From Cryptomeria japonica (Eukaryota; Streptophyta; Pinopsida; Cupressales; Cupressaceae): DNA of 64,000 nucleotides. Position 1 is the first letter of the stretch. Each line of letters begins with the position of its first letter. Where the stretch lies: contig NC_081411.1 in NCBI RefSeq assembly GCF_030272615.1, positions 153,937,971 through 154,001,970 of the forward strand. Reading direction: 5' to 3'. Positions 1 to 9,782 of the stretch are shown piece after piece. A program made the translations under genes and the position numbers. The notes beneath the pieces are model-generated. The model searched no databases, was not told where the DNA came from, and saw only the letters and a program-made list of their open reading frames with translations.

Positions 1-1365
1 ATTCATAACAAACCTACCCATTCCCATCATGGCTTGTTATTGATCTACCCAAGATTGGTTAGCCATTCATAATAAACATTCCTTTTCACTCGTTTCAATC
101 CATAATAAATCATCTCCTATCTGTGGCTAAGGCAAATCCTACGTCTAGTGATGGGTGTGGAACTGAGAGCATTACACGTTTTGAAGAGTGCAGTTTCTTC
201 CACTTTTCTTCAGTCTATCCACGCACAATTCGCAATAAAACAACATTTGCATCAGCAATCCGCAATAAAGTTTTGTCTTCTCTGCAATAAAGTATCAGTT
301 TCATGGATTCTGTTAGTTTCAGATGAGACACAGCAGCAACAATGGGCTTCAACAAATCAAATCTTTCAACAGACTTAGACAACATTATGGTTTAGTGCTA
401 TCTATCCTTTTTGTGAAAGTAAACATTGTGACCACAATCAAATAAGACTTATACAAGTGACAAGAGACACTAAACTTGAGGACTACAGTGAATGTTGGTG
501 TCGAGTCTTGGTTTTCTTTTGATTTTGATCTTTTGGTGACATGTCTTTTAGCTTTTCCAGGATGTCTCTGACCAGAGATTCTATCTCCAGGATGTCTTTG
601 ACTAGAAAGGCGAGGATGGGGTATCGTCACCTATTTTTCTTTTTCTGTCTGTGGATTGTCTCTTAGTAATGCTAGACTTGTCCAAAGATATGAGGACACT
701 GAGAGTCTAGTATGAATTGGGGCATTCCTTGTTTGTGACTGTCTTATCTCCATGCAAACGGGTATAATGACTTTCTGGGTCGAACATATGCCTCGATTGT
801 CATAACCTATCTTGCCATAATAAAGCTCAATGATGATAACGCACAAGAAGCTCTTTCACTTTCATATCTTCTATCTTCCATCCTCATTTCTTGATTGACC
901 TCCATCATCCTTCTTGAGTCCGTGTAGCCCACTATCACATGATTGAGTATAATGACATGCCAAAAACATTTGCATTTCATGTAGTTGCACCTGCATTATC
1001 ACATATTAAGCATTTCATACATACATATAGATATCGCATTTGCATCACATCCTACACACAACACATGTTAGCACATTTTACATTTTCATCATGTAAATAG
1101 TTATTTGCTTTATCATATTCATTCACATTTGCATTTGCATAACATTTAAAAACATAAAAGAACAAAAATAGTGTCTTACATCATGTACATATTTGTATCC
1201 ATATCATAAGCATCACATTAAGACATACATCATAAAACATATAGAAACATCACATAAGTACACATGCATATAGCTACTGCAAGGATGAATCATTTTATAT
1301 ATATATATAATCATAAGTGTCATGATACAATGATGTCAAATTACATATGTCTACACAACCAACCC
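1..1365. other. Non-coding 3' region of the Tat-like element
   Basis: No supportable gene is seen. The stretch is AT-rich, with many CATTTGCAT and ACATA-type short words around 960-1290 and a short (TA)n run near 1300. A roughly 34-bp direct duplication containing CCAGGATGTCT(C/T)TGAC lies at about 557-606. The short ORFs here lack recognisable domains and stay open only by chance. Confidence 0.5.
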
Positions 1366-2544
1366 TCATGTCGCCCTATCCAGATAGAGGAACCCACTGA
1401 TCACTCCGGCCAGTACTGCTGGTAGTGCTAATCTTGTCTATGTCATGGTATCCCAAGCTACATGTCTAGTCCTCATCTCCAGTCCTGGATCCTGAAACAC
1501 TCATCTTAGGGCCTCCCTGTCTCCATCTCGATCGTAGGGTATCAACTCCCCATCAATTGGTATCCTCAGTATCCTATAAACATCCTCTAAGGTGACTGTC
1601 ATCTCACCCATCGACAAATGAAAACTACAAGTCTTTGAGTGCCATCTCTCAGCCAGCGCAGTCAACAATCCCATGTTCACCCGAAACTCAAGCACATACA
1701 GAATATGTCTCAATCCCATGGCCTCAATCGCAGCTCGGTCCTCGGCTGTCAACTCAGGTCGCAACCTCTGAGTCAATGGGAGTCTCTCCCGTGACTCCAG
1801 CATAGGCAAATACTCCTGCAGTCACACAAATCAATCATCTCAGTCCTGGTGACACTCACTGTTCATCACAAAGTGTTGCTTCTATCCTAGTGGTACTCCC
1901 TATTCATCACAAAGTACTACATGTTTGGCACTCCCTGTTCATCACAAAGTGCTGCTCACATTTGCACTCACTGTTCATCACAAAGTGCTGCTCATATTTT
2001 AGTACTCCCTGTTTATCACAAAGTACTATATCTTGGTACTCATTGTTCATCACAAAGTGCCTTGATCTATCTTATCCTAAGGCCTATGCTTGAGTGAATC
2101 CTCTTGAGAAGTTTTCTAATTGGCAACGTATGTTCTATCACAGAATTGTCAATCCTAGCCCTATTTGTTATCCTAGTCTTCCCTAGAGGACCTGCTTGAG
2201 TGTATCCTCTTAGCAGCTTATCCAATCGACAATGTATGTTCATCACAGAACTGCCGATTTGACCTAGAAGACACAAATTCACATTTTTGGACACAAACGT
2301 GCTTTCATGACATAAACGCTCTTTTAGACCGCATAAACACGCCTGGCACCAACGCAGACGCACCTACACGTTTTTGACATTTTTTGGACCCTATTCTAAG
2401 CGCATTTTTACTCTACCTAGCATGCATTAATGACAACAATAAATGCATCAAAGTACAAGGAGGTTTTGTGATACTTACCGGCTCTCCTGCATCTGCTGGC
2501 CTCTGAAATCGGTGAACGCGGTTGAATCTGTGAACCAAAGCCAT
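1366..2544 (-). pseudogene. Plant mobile domain (PMD, aminotransferase-like) protein, two-exon pseudogene, antisense in a Ty3 element
   Basis: Seen: exon 1 is 2544-2479 (22 codons beginning MALVHRFNRVH) and ends at a GTAAGT donor. Exon 2 begins at 1815 after a TGCAG acceptor, in the same phase, and runs to a TGA at 1501-1503. Exon 2 holds the PMD hallmarks: LTAEDRAAIEAMGL, HILYVLEFRVNMGLLTALAERW, TCSFHLSMGEMTVTLEDVYRIL and a DGDREALR block. The same frame continues past the TGA with recognisable PMD sequence (VFQDPGLEMRTRHVAWDT) until TAG at 1438-1440 and TGA at 1366-1368, so the gene is broken. The first stop falls where related proteins carry Arg, consistent with CGA to TGA. Known: PMD proteins (for example MAIN and MAIL1 in Arabidopsis) act in the nucleus in silencing and genome stability, and the domain was also captured by transposons. 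Inferred: this is the transposon-borne form. The fold is too truncated for function. Confidence 0.8.
1852..2065 (-). repeat. Six-copy tandem repeat, about 36 bp, inside the PMD intron
   Basis: The word TTCATCACAAAGT (or TTTATCACAAAGT) recurs near 1862, 1902, 1938, 1973, 2010 and 2044, each followed by a variable segment and then (C/A)CTCC(C/A)TG. The array fills the intron close to the exon 2 acceptor. A second, two-copy repeat of about 80 bp (TGCTTGAGTG(A/T)ATCCTCTT...) follows at roughly 2087-2265. Such arrays expand by slippage or unequal exchange; nothing indicates coding. Confidence 0.8.
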
Positions 2545-2614
2545 CGCTGCTGACTGCTGCTGCTCAATTCTCTTTCTGCACTCTGATCTCTTGGATGTGT
2601 TTCCTCATGGTCTA

Positions 2615-2656
2615 TTTTATAGACTACCCTAGCCCTAGCCCTAGCCCTAGCCCTAG
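2615..2656 (-). promoter_or_regulatory. Likely promoter of the antisense PMD gene: TATA box with a GGGCTA array
   Basis: On the minus strand TATAAAA lies at 2621-2615, about 70 bp before the PMD ATG at 2544. Immediately upstream are five perfect CTAGGG hexamers (2656-2627). The spacing fits a TATA box with a start site near 2590-2580. The hexamer resembles but is not the plant telomere repeat (TTTAGGG); GGGCT-type elements are common in plant proximal promoters. Promoter activity is inferred from position only. Confidence 0.5.
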
Positions 2657-2865
2657 TCTCTCGGTCAGTCTTCTTTATCCTGTGACTCTATCACTCTTTC
2701 CTATCTGGTCAGTCCATTCTAGCCTTTCTTTCTTATCGAGAGATTGTCTGCGATCTTTTCAGACATTTTCATCCAATCTCTCGAGGGGGCATATCATTCC
2801 CATCTTGGGGCAACTTTGTATCAGTTCATATTATCTTCTTTGAAACAACGCGACAGGCTACATTG

Positions 2866-3663
2866 TCTCAAAGAGGGGCAAAATGTAGACACCCAAAATT
2901 GTCCAGTCTAATTAAATAAATATTTTATTTATTTAATTATCTAAGCTTAATTCTTCTATTAATTAAATAAATCTTTATTTATTTAATTAATTCATTTATC
3001 CTCTTCTAGCCTTATTTCTCATTTAAATAAATACTTTTATTTATTTAAATTATCCCTTTTCTTAAATTAAATAAATATCTTATTTATTTAATTGATCTCA
3101 CTCCTTCTATTAATTAAATAAATCTTTATTTATTTAATTCATTCATTAGCCTTTTCTACCCATGACACATGTCATTCATCTCTTAATTCATACACTACCT
3201 AGCCCTTTCATTATTTTATTATTTCCTCTACCTACCCTCTAATCATAGCCAACCTCCTTTTACACCTCTCAATCTTATCCCTCCATTTCATATAGTGTCT
3301 TCTATATAAGGAGATGCTTCCTTCATTATCAAAACCCCTCATTGACTACTTGACTACACTACGCTTTTGAACATAGGAGATCCTACTTGCAACCACATTT
3401 ACGTTCTTTGTTGAGCTCTTGTGCACACATAAAATCTGAGAGCAAATATATCAAGCAAGATCAATGGAGATAGGAAGAATGGAGATCCAAACCCTATTGG
3501 ACATGTGATGGTATAATCTTTGTGATTTCATTTGATTTGCATTGTCTTAGGTAATCTTCATATGTTATGGTGGATCTTTGTTGTTGTTAGGCTAGGGTTT
3601 TGTGGTTGAATTCATTTAGCCTTTCAATATCGTTATTATTGTTATCCATTTTCACCATATACA
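2866..3663 (+). repeat. PPT and 3' LTR of the Tat-like Ty3 element
   Basis: PPT 2866-2883 is followed by an LTR of about 780 bp (2884-3663), starting TGTAGACACC and ending TACA. U3 holds five near-perfect palindromes built on AATTAAATAAA...TTTATTTAATT between 2909 and 3139. A TATATAA box lies at 3303-3309, so the transcript would start near 3335. The right edge is set by the end of LTR-like sequence and the restart of a foreign open frame at 3664. The matching left LTR is outside the window. Confidence 0.65.
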
Positions 3664-5551
3664 AAGAATATTAGGACAAAATTGTTGCATGATTTAATAG
3701 ATTATTATGATGATTTTAGTGATGAGGAAAAGGAAGAAGTATTACAGGAAATCATCATTTATTTGTGTAAAAATGACTGGTCGCCATCAGAGATTAAATC
3801 TCAGACACTGGATTCTTTATTTAAAGCATTAGATAATAAATGGTGCATTGCCATTGAAAAAGAACAGGAGATTAGGGAGAAAGTCTTTTCACAATACTTT
3901 CCCGACCTCTCAAATTCAGAATTATTTGATGTCCTGGATCAAAATAAAGGTCTCTTCTTCACAAGGAGAAGAAGACACTGGCTGTTGGAGGGAATAATTG
4001 ATGATGTTGAAAAAGACACTCATCAGCATATGAATCATGTTGTTCTAGCTCACAAAGCAAAAATGGCCAACCTCCAAGCAGAAAAAAAAACCGACTATTT
4101 CCAAACTGGATGAAGTCTTTGATGAAGAAGGAAACCTGGTTGAAGAACCAATCGACACTATTGATGTCAATGTCCTAGATGTTGAAGATGTCACTCAGGA
4201 CATACCTTCTGAGGGAACCGAATAGGGGCAACAAGCCGAACGGGGTGATGAGCAAGCCAAGGACACACAAGAAGCAGCTAAGGAACAGACAGAGAAGAAG
4301 AAGAGGGATGAAGATGAGAAAAAGAAGAAAGAGGAAGAGAAGAGAAAAGAGGAAAAGGAGAAATGAAAAGATGAAGAGAAGAAGAAGCAAGAAGATGATA
4401 GGAAGAAGAAAGAAGAAGAGGATAAGGAAGAAAAGAAGAAGAAGGAAGAGGAAGAGAAGAAGAAGAAGGAAGAGGAAGAAAAGAGGAAGAAGGAAAAGGA
4501 AGAAAAGAGAAAGAAGGAAGAGGAAGAAAAGAAGAAGGAAGAGGAAGCAAAGAAGGAAGAAGAAGAAAAGAAGAAGAAGGAAGAGGAAGAGAAAGAAGAA
4601 GAGAAGAGGAAGGAAACAAAGAGGAAAAAGAAAGCAGAGGAAGACAAGGCACAAGAAAAGAAGCAGGAAGTTGAGAAGCGGAAGAAGGAAGAAGCAGACA
4701 AGGTAGCTGAAGCAATGAAGAACACATAGATGGAGACCCCTAAGGCAACTGGGAGCCAAGCCAAACCGGCTGATATCTCAAGTCCTATTGATCTCCAGTC
4801 TGCAAGTGAGTCGGAGCTTATGCAGAGCATCAAGGTTGCCCAAGAGTGCCTTGAAATCATACGAAGGAAAAAGGAGCAAGATATCATTCAAGCGGTTGTA
4901 GACACCCTTACCGGTTTGATCCCCGGTACCAATCTTCCTAACACTGAATCATCACTAGCACAGCTCAAACTACTATGTACTATAGTGGATGATCAGGTGC
5001 AGAGCCTGGAAGAAGCAGTTAAGGCCAATGTCAAGAAAGAGCACCAAAAGGCTCTTAACATTGCTCTGGTGAAAAAGATGAATGAGCTTAGGACTGAATT
5101 GTTGAAAGACCAAAAGGACATAAGGAATGCCTTGGATGAGGGAAACTTGCTACTAAGCAAAATCTGTCAACCTCATCTGTTCTACGATGATGTGCTAGCC
5201 AAGAAGCAAAAGCTTCAAACAGACTTATAGTCCTACTTGGGCACATTTAAGACACCTTATGATTCCTTTGCAACATATGGGCAAACAGTTCACCAGTTCC
5301 AGATCCAGTCAGCCAAAATAGAGCAAGAGATCAGTACACGATCTAAAGATTTACAGGAGCTACAATTGGTTTTACTTCCACGTCTGCAAATTCTTCAGAA
5401 GTGTTATCTGAACCTGGATGCCTTGACAGTCACACAGGAGCTGAGCACAGTTGATGCCATGGAGGAACAGGTATACCAGATGCAAATAGAAAAAGAAGTG
5501 GCCACCTCCTTACTCGAATCCTGGTCGCTATCCATGAAACAATTTTTGTAG
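3664..5551 (+). pseudogene. Broken ORF with long K/E-rich coiled coil, extra ORF of a Sirevirus-like element
   Basis: I do not recognise the family. The open frame already runs at the LTR junction (3664), so the N-terminus is cut off by the Tat-like insertion. Residues encoded at 3682-4080 are acidic and helical (DYYDDFSDEEKEEVLQEI...). A run of nine A near 4082-4090 shifts the frame, after which the sense frame continues through 4229-4720 as almost pure Lys/Glu heptad-like sequence, then a mixed helical C-terminal part (4730-5551) rich in Leu and Gln. In-frame stops lie at about 4223-4225 (TAG), 4364-4366 (TGA), 4727-4729 (TAG) and 5228-5230 (TAG). The Leu/Phe-rich minus-strand frames and the Arg/Lys-rich plus frame over 4175-4890 are shadows of this repeat. 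Sirevirus members may carry an env-like or other third ORF at this place, but nothing here shows a signal peptide or membrane segment. Confidence 0.6.
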
Positions 5552-5960
5552 GACTATAAATCGGTTTTTGACAAGTATTATTCATTATTGTCATAAACTT
5601 TTATATATATATATATATGGAAACAGGGTTGCTCAGTGGAACTTTGTCATTGTTGGCAAAGGGGGAGAAGTATCTGTTTTTGGTTTTCAAAATTTTGATC
5701 TTCTGATACAGGGGGAGAAGTGCTCTATCTATTTTGAATAGGGAGAAGTTGTTTTTGAAATTTTGATATATGTTTTGATATATGCTATATGCTCTGATGA
5801 TTATGCTCCGTATGCAAAATTGCTATACATTGTGCTGATTAAGGGATAGTGTATATGCTTAGGGGGAGGAATTTTGTTAATGGCAAGTTTTTGTTGTAAA
5901 ACACTTAGATGTCAAAATTTTATTTTCCTAAGTGTTGCCATAAATGCCAAAGGGGGAGAT
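5552..5960 (+). other. 3' untranslated region with multiple polypurine tracts
   Basis: AAAGGGGGAGAAG near 5658, CAGGGGGAGAAG near 5710, AATAGGGAGAAG near 5740, TTAGGGGGAGG near 5861 and CAAAGGGGGAGAT at 5948-5960 form a series ending at the LTR. The last one is the expected plus-strand primer. A (TA)n tract lies near 5602-5617. Confidence 0.65.
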
Positions 5961-7057
5961 TGTTAGCATTTTTGATGTTTATGTTGTGATTGTCATTGAT
6001 GGACACACACTTGTATTGAGATCCCCTTTATTTGTATGAGCTAGAGCTCAACCAGTATTTGTTCCAACCGGTATGTTGTATTCTATTCTTTAGACTAATG
6101 ATTTTGCAGAATGTGTTTCCCTATCTGAAGCAGCATGTTGACCCAAGCGGTTCGTAGATCTCAACCGGTACAAGGGAGCAAACCGGCACAACACATTCTT
6201 ACCAGTCTTCAGTTTTGCCAAACCAGCAACTGGTAATACTCTGTGATGAGTTACCAACCTACCGATTGATTGACAGTGCCGACACATTGACGGTGCTTTT
6301 TGTGTCGTGTTACTGAGTATGCCTAGATTCATTGAACCTAGGAAATTGTAATGTAATCCTATTGGACCGACATGAAATCAAATTCCTTTAAAAGGACATC
6401 ATGTCTAGGGTTTTTGTGGTTGTTGTTGTTGCTGAAAGGGCTAATGTCATGCTAGGGTTTAAGGTGGATGTTGAGTTGTTGTAAGAACGATCTTACCTGA
6501 GAAGATCAAGCTGTAACTGAGAGAGAGAGTTAGAGAAGACTGAAGTAATGCTGGAATGCATTAACTATGAGCAATACTGGATCTAACCAAGCAGTTTGTG
6601 CTATTAGATAGATCAAACACTTGTTGATTACTCACATCTTTGACAAGTCTGTAGCCCTTAACCGGGTAGACCTCAAAGCCTTTGTAAAATCCTCTAATAG
6701 GGTGGTTCACGTCTATGAATCTAAAATCCTCTAACAAGGTAGTCTTTAATTGAACTTATCTCCTAACAGAGATTGAGATTCCTAACAGGATCTGTTCTAG
6801 TGAAGAACATTGTAAGACCTTAACCGGTCTGGTTTCTATTCTGCAGATAGTGACTTGTGAGTTCCATCTCACCGTGGTTTTTCCCAGTTGGGTTTCCACG
6901 TCAAATATCTTGTGTTATGGTTGTATTGCTTTTGTGGGTGAATTCTTTATTTGCATTTTGGTTCAAACTGTTCTATCGGTTTATCTTCAAACTGTGTAAG
7001 TGTTTAAGTACAGATTTTTTTGGCATACTAATTCACCCCCCCTCTTAGTATTCATCA
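5961..7057 (+). repeat. 3' LTR of the Sirevirus-like element
   Basis: Starts TGTTAGCATT directly after the PPT and ends ...TTCATCA at about 7057, after a TTCACCCCCCCTCTTAGT stretch that also closes Copia LTRs A, B and D. It holds several ACCGG words and the shared segment TCTCACCGTGGTTTTT near 6868. No second copy is in the window. Confidence 0.65.
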
Positions 7058-7184
7058 AACCACTTAGAAACCCTAATAAACAAAGTGAAAACCCCAAAAA
7101 TTTGAAGTGGCCTGTTAGGTTGAAAAAAATAGAAATTGTAAAAGCACTTACAAAGGAAAACCTATTTAGGGTTAAGCAGTTAAA

Positions 7185-7960
7185 AAATTTCACCTGCAAG
7201 CAACCGGAAGTCTGCACATTAATGGGTGTTAAACTATTGCACCTCAACCATGACGAAACCCTAATTAATCAAATCACTCCCAACCTGCAGAGAAATTAAC
7301 ACAAAAATTAGGGTTGGGAAACAATACAGGACAAAATTTGTGAAGAATGAAACCCTAATCACCCGCAAACCTGCACATTAATGGCTATTAATCTGTTGCA
7401 TCTCAACCACCACATAACCCTAAAAACTAAAAGCACTCCCAACTTGTAGAGGAAAGAGAATGAATGGGAAAATTAGCACTGCAAAACAAAAGAGGAGAAA
7501 ATTGAAAGCGTAATGAAATGAAAAGGAGAACAGAAGATTACCTTGCAGAGCAACAAGAATTCACAGCAACAAAATGACATATCATAGTAAACCCTAGCGC
7601 TAATCAGCCACAACCCTACAGATTAATGGCTATTAAACTATTGCACGTCAACCACCATGGAACCCTAAAAGCTAAAAGCACTCCCAACCTGCAGAGGAAA
7701 GACAATGAACAAAAAAATTAGCACCGCGAAACAAAAGATAAGAAAAGTGAAACCGTAATTAAACGAAAAGAAGGTTACCTTGCAGAGCAACAAGAATTCA
7801 CAGCAAGAAAATGACAGATCATGGTAAACCCTAACAAGCTGATAACTTGCAGAGCAACAAGAATCCATGGGAAAATGCAAGAAAATGACAAATCACGGTA
7901 AACCCTAACGAGCTGATAACTTGCACAGCAAAAGCAATCCATGAAAAAAACACAACGAAA
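7185..7960. repeat. Degenerate tandem repeat, long units with smaller units nested
   Basis: The order (CTGCACATTAATGG, TGTTGCATCTCAACCAC, CACTCCCAACCTGCAGAGG, TTACCTTGCAGAGCAAC, then AAACCCTA) recurs at about 7200, 7370 and 7620. A shorter unit of about 65 bp (GCAGAGCAACAAGAAT...GGTAAACCCTAAC) then repeats from 7780 to 7930. Small minus-strand ORFs here (MDSCCSASYQLVRV-type) are repeats of one another and are not taken as genes. Confidence 0.6.
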
Positions 7961-9017
7961 TAACAAATTAGGGTTAGTCGGTTACTATTCCCTTTCTTTT
8001 GGTGATCACTAAATCTTCGGGATTCGTGCAATACATGGCACAATCTAAGCAAAAATGGACTTGCCCAGTGCCCTCACCCCCAACACGTCACGACCGCCGG
8101 GAAAAAGCTGTCAATCATCAGAAACCCAAAGCATCGGAATGTCTTACACTTTGGTGGGCAAAAACCCCCACTAAAAGCCTATCGGCTTAATAAAATGAAA
8201 AAAATAAATTTATTCTTGCCTAACAAAAAAATGAAAATATTTTAAGTCACTTTTTCAATGCATGTTTCTATAATCTGCAAAATATTCACAACAGTATTAC
8301 TTAGTATTGGAGTGTCTTTGGGGAATTTTTAAGATTGCATTTGATTTCCATGGTGCGGTCTGGAAAGCCATGGTGTACGTTTCTACAAACTATACCCATA
8401 AATTTGGTTGGCAAAACATTAATCCTTTGCCACAAATTTGGTGTACATGCCTTGATCACAATCGAAACAAAATTGTAGATGGTACTATATAGCTCTGCAA
8501 CTTTGTTGATCCATCATCATGTGTCAGTGATCTTTTATTTAATTCATCAAATAATATGACCCACATTTAGATCCGATATGTTTTAATATTAAACTACTAA
8601 TATTTAGTCAATCTAAAGAATTGTGTAACGAAAGTTGTCACATTAGAAGGAAAATTCAAATAATTCCAGCATGTTGTGAAGAATCCAGAATGGAAAGCAA
8701 CAAGATTATCCACCTGCAAGGTCGGTGGTTCTATTGCCAACCACTCACGGTAAACATTTTTGCAAAGCCCTAAAATCAAATAAAATAAAATGTCCGACAG
8801 AATTCCGATGGGGGTATTTTTTTTACGGTATGAAGTAACTTGTAGGGGATGGCATGAGACAAATTTCCAGTGGGGGAGCTCCCCAATAAGGAAATAGCCT
8901 ATCGGCTAATTGTAATATAGTTATTTTGTCGATATGTGTCATGATCAAAAAGAATGATTCCAAATCGATTCATTAAGCATTATAAGGGTGATACATATTG
9001 ATTATGTATTTATATAA
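7961..9017. other. Intergenic stretch without a supportable gene
   Basis: No gene is seen. The short element AGCCTATCGGCT (an AGCC...GGCT hairpin) occurs twice, near 8176 and 8897. A 12-bp perfect palindrome GGGGAGCTCCCC lies at about 8874-8885. The ORFs at 8307-8492 and 8597-8779 have no recognisable content. Confidence 0.4.
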
Positions 9018-9018
9018 A

Positions 9019-9085
<67 letters not shown>

Positions 9086-9092
9086 GTATGTG
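9018..9092. repeat. TATATG microsatellite
   Basis: About a dozen uninterrupted TATATG/GTATAT hexamers, passing into GTGTAT variants and (TA)n at the right end. Confidence 0.9.
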
Positions 9093-9099
9093 TATATAT

Positions 9100-9650
9100 A
9101 TAATTTATTGATTAGATTTAGAGTAAAAGATTCAAATAATTTAACTGATCAATTTCTTAACTTGAACTTAGTTACATGAAAGCTTGAGTCAACATTATTA
9201 GCTCACATTTGAAAAGGAAACCCTAACAACTCAACTATCAATCCAAGGCTAGACAAACCAGAAACCTAGATCATGACTTCACAACCCTTATATCTCTAGT
9301 CATGGCTAATACTTACAAGCTAAAGTGACTTAGACAGCAACTTGACCCTTCATCTATTTACGCCCTCTACTTAATGATACTTACCCTCCCTTATTGGAGG
9401 ATGATGAGTTCCTTGCAACCTCTAGGTCATAAGAATGTAGTTAGCCTAAAATCTCATTAATCATTCAAACATGTATGAATATTTGTATAAATAACAAATT
9501 AGAACTTCATTAACTACCAAATGAAATCATTTCTCCAAAGAAATTTTGAACCACTATTCAATATAAACATTGTCTAACATCACATAAAATTGCAAATTAA
9601 ACATAGAAAAATATATGTGAGAAATAGGGATGTAACATATCCTCCCTCTT
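9100..9650 (-). repeat. Probable 3' LTR and PPT of the chromovirus
   Basis: On the minus strand AAGAGGGAGGATA is followed by TGTTACATCCC at 9637, the usual PPT-LTR junction of chromoviral Ty3 elements, and it lies just downstream of the chromodomain remnant. The far (left) end of the LTR cannot be fixed; the range given is a guess on that side. Confidence 0.45.
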
Positions 9651-9782
9651 GTGAATCATCATCCTCAATGATTAGAGTATCAACATTAACATCAATTGAT
9701 ATAGAAAAAACATTTATCTAAACATTGTAAATATTTTCAACTGTTAAAAACGTTAAACAAATAAGAGAACCTCTAGTGGATT

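Larger units (their letters stand above)
1..3663 (+). mobile_element. Ty3 LTR retrotransposon, Tat-like, 3' part (left end outside window)
   Basis: Seen: a polypurine tract (AAAGAGGGGCAAAA, ending at 2883) directly precedes an LTR that starts TGTAGACACCC and ends ATATACA at 3663. Between the window start and the PPT there is no sense-strand pol. An antisense plant-mobile-domain pseudogene occupies 1366-2544. Known: Tat-lineage Ty3 elements of plants often carry extra ORFs, some antisense, between integrase and the 3' LTR. Inferred: this is the 3' tail of such an element, with gag-pol and the 5' LTR to the left of the window. The base after the LTR continues an open frame of another element, so this copy inserted inside that ORF. 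Confidence 0.65.
3664..7057 (+). mobile_element. Copia-type (Sirevirus-like) element, 3' part with extra ORF and 3' LTR
   Basis: This is the 3' end of an element interrupted on its left by the Tat-like insertion. In order it shows a long broken ORF (3664-5551), a non-coding stretch with several polypurine tracts (near 5658, 5710, 5740, 5861 and 5949), and an LTR starting TGTTAGCATTTTTG at 5961. Multiple PPTs and an additional ORF after pol are known traits of the Sirevirus group of Copia elements. No pol is in view, so the assignment rests on the 3' architecture and on LTR similarity to Copia A and B below. AACCA after the LTR (7058-7062) would be one copy of its TSD. Confidence 0.55.

Noticed and set aside
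2627-2656. Interstitial telomere repeat.
   Set aside because: The unit is CCCTAG, not the plant CCCTAAA, and only five copies exist next to a TATA box.
4175-4887. Long Leu/Phe- and Ser/Phe-rich minus-strand ORFs and an Arg/Lys-rich plus ORF.
   Set aside because: They are other-frame readings of the purine-rich Lys/Glu repeat of the plus-strand ORF at 3664-5551.
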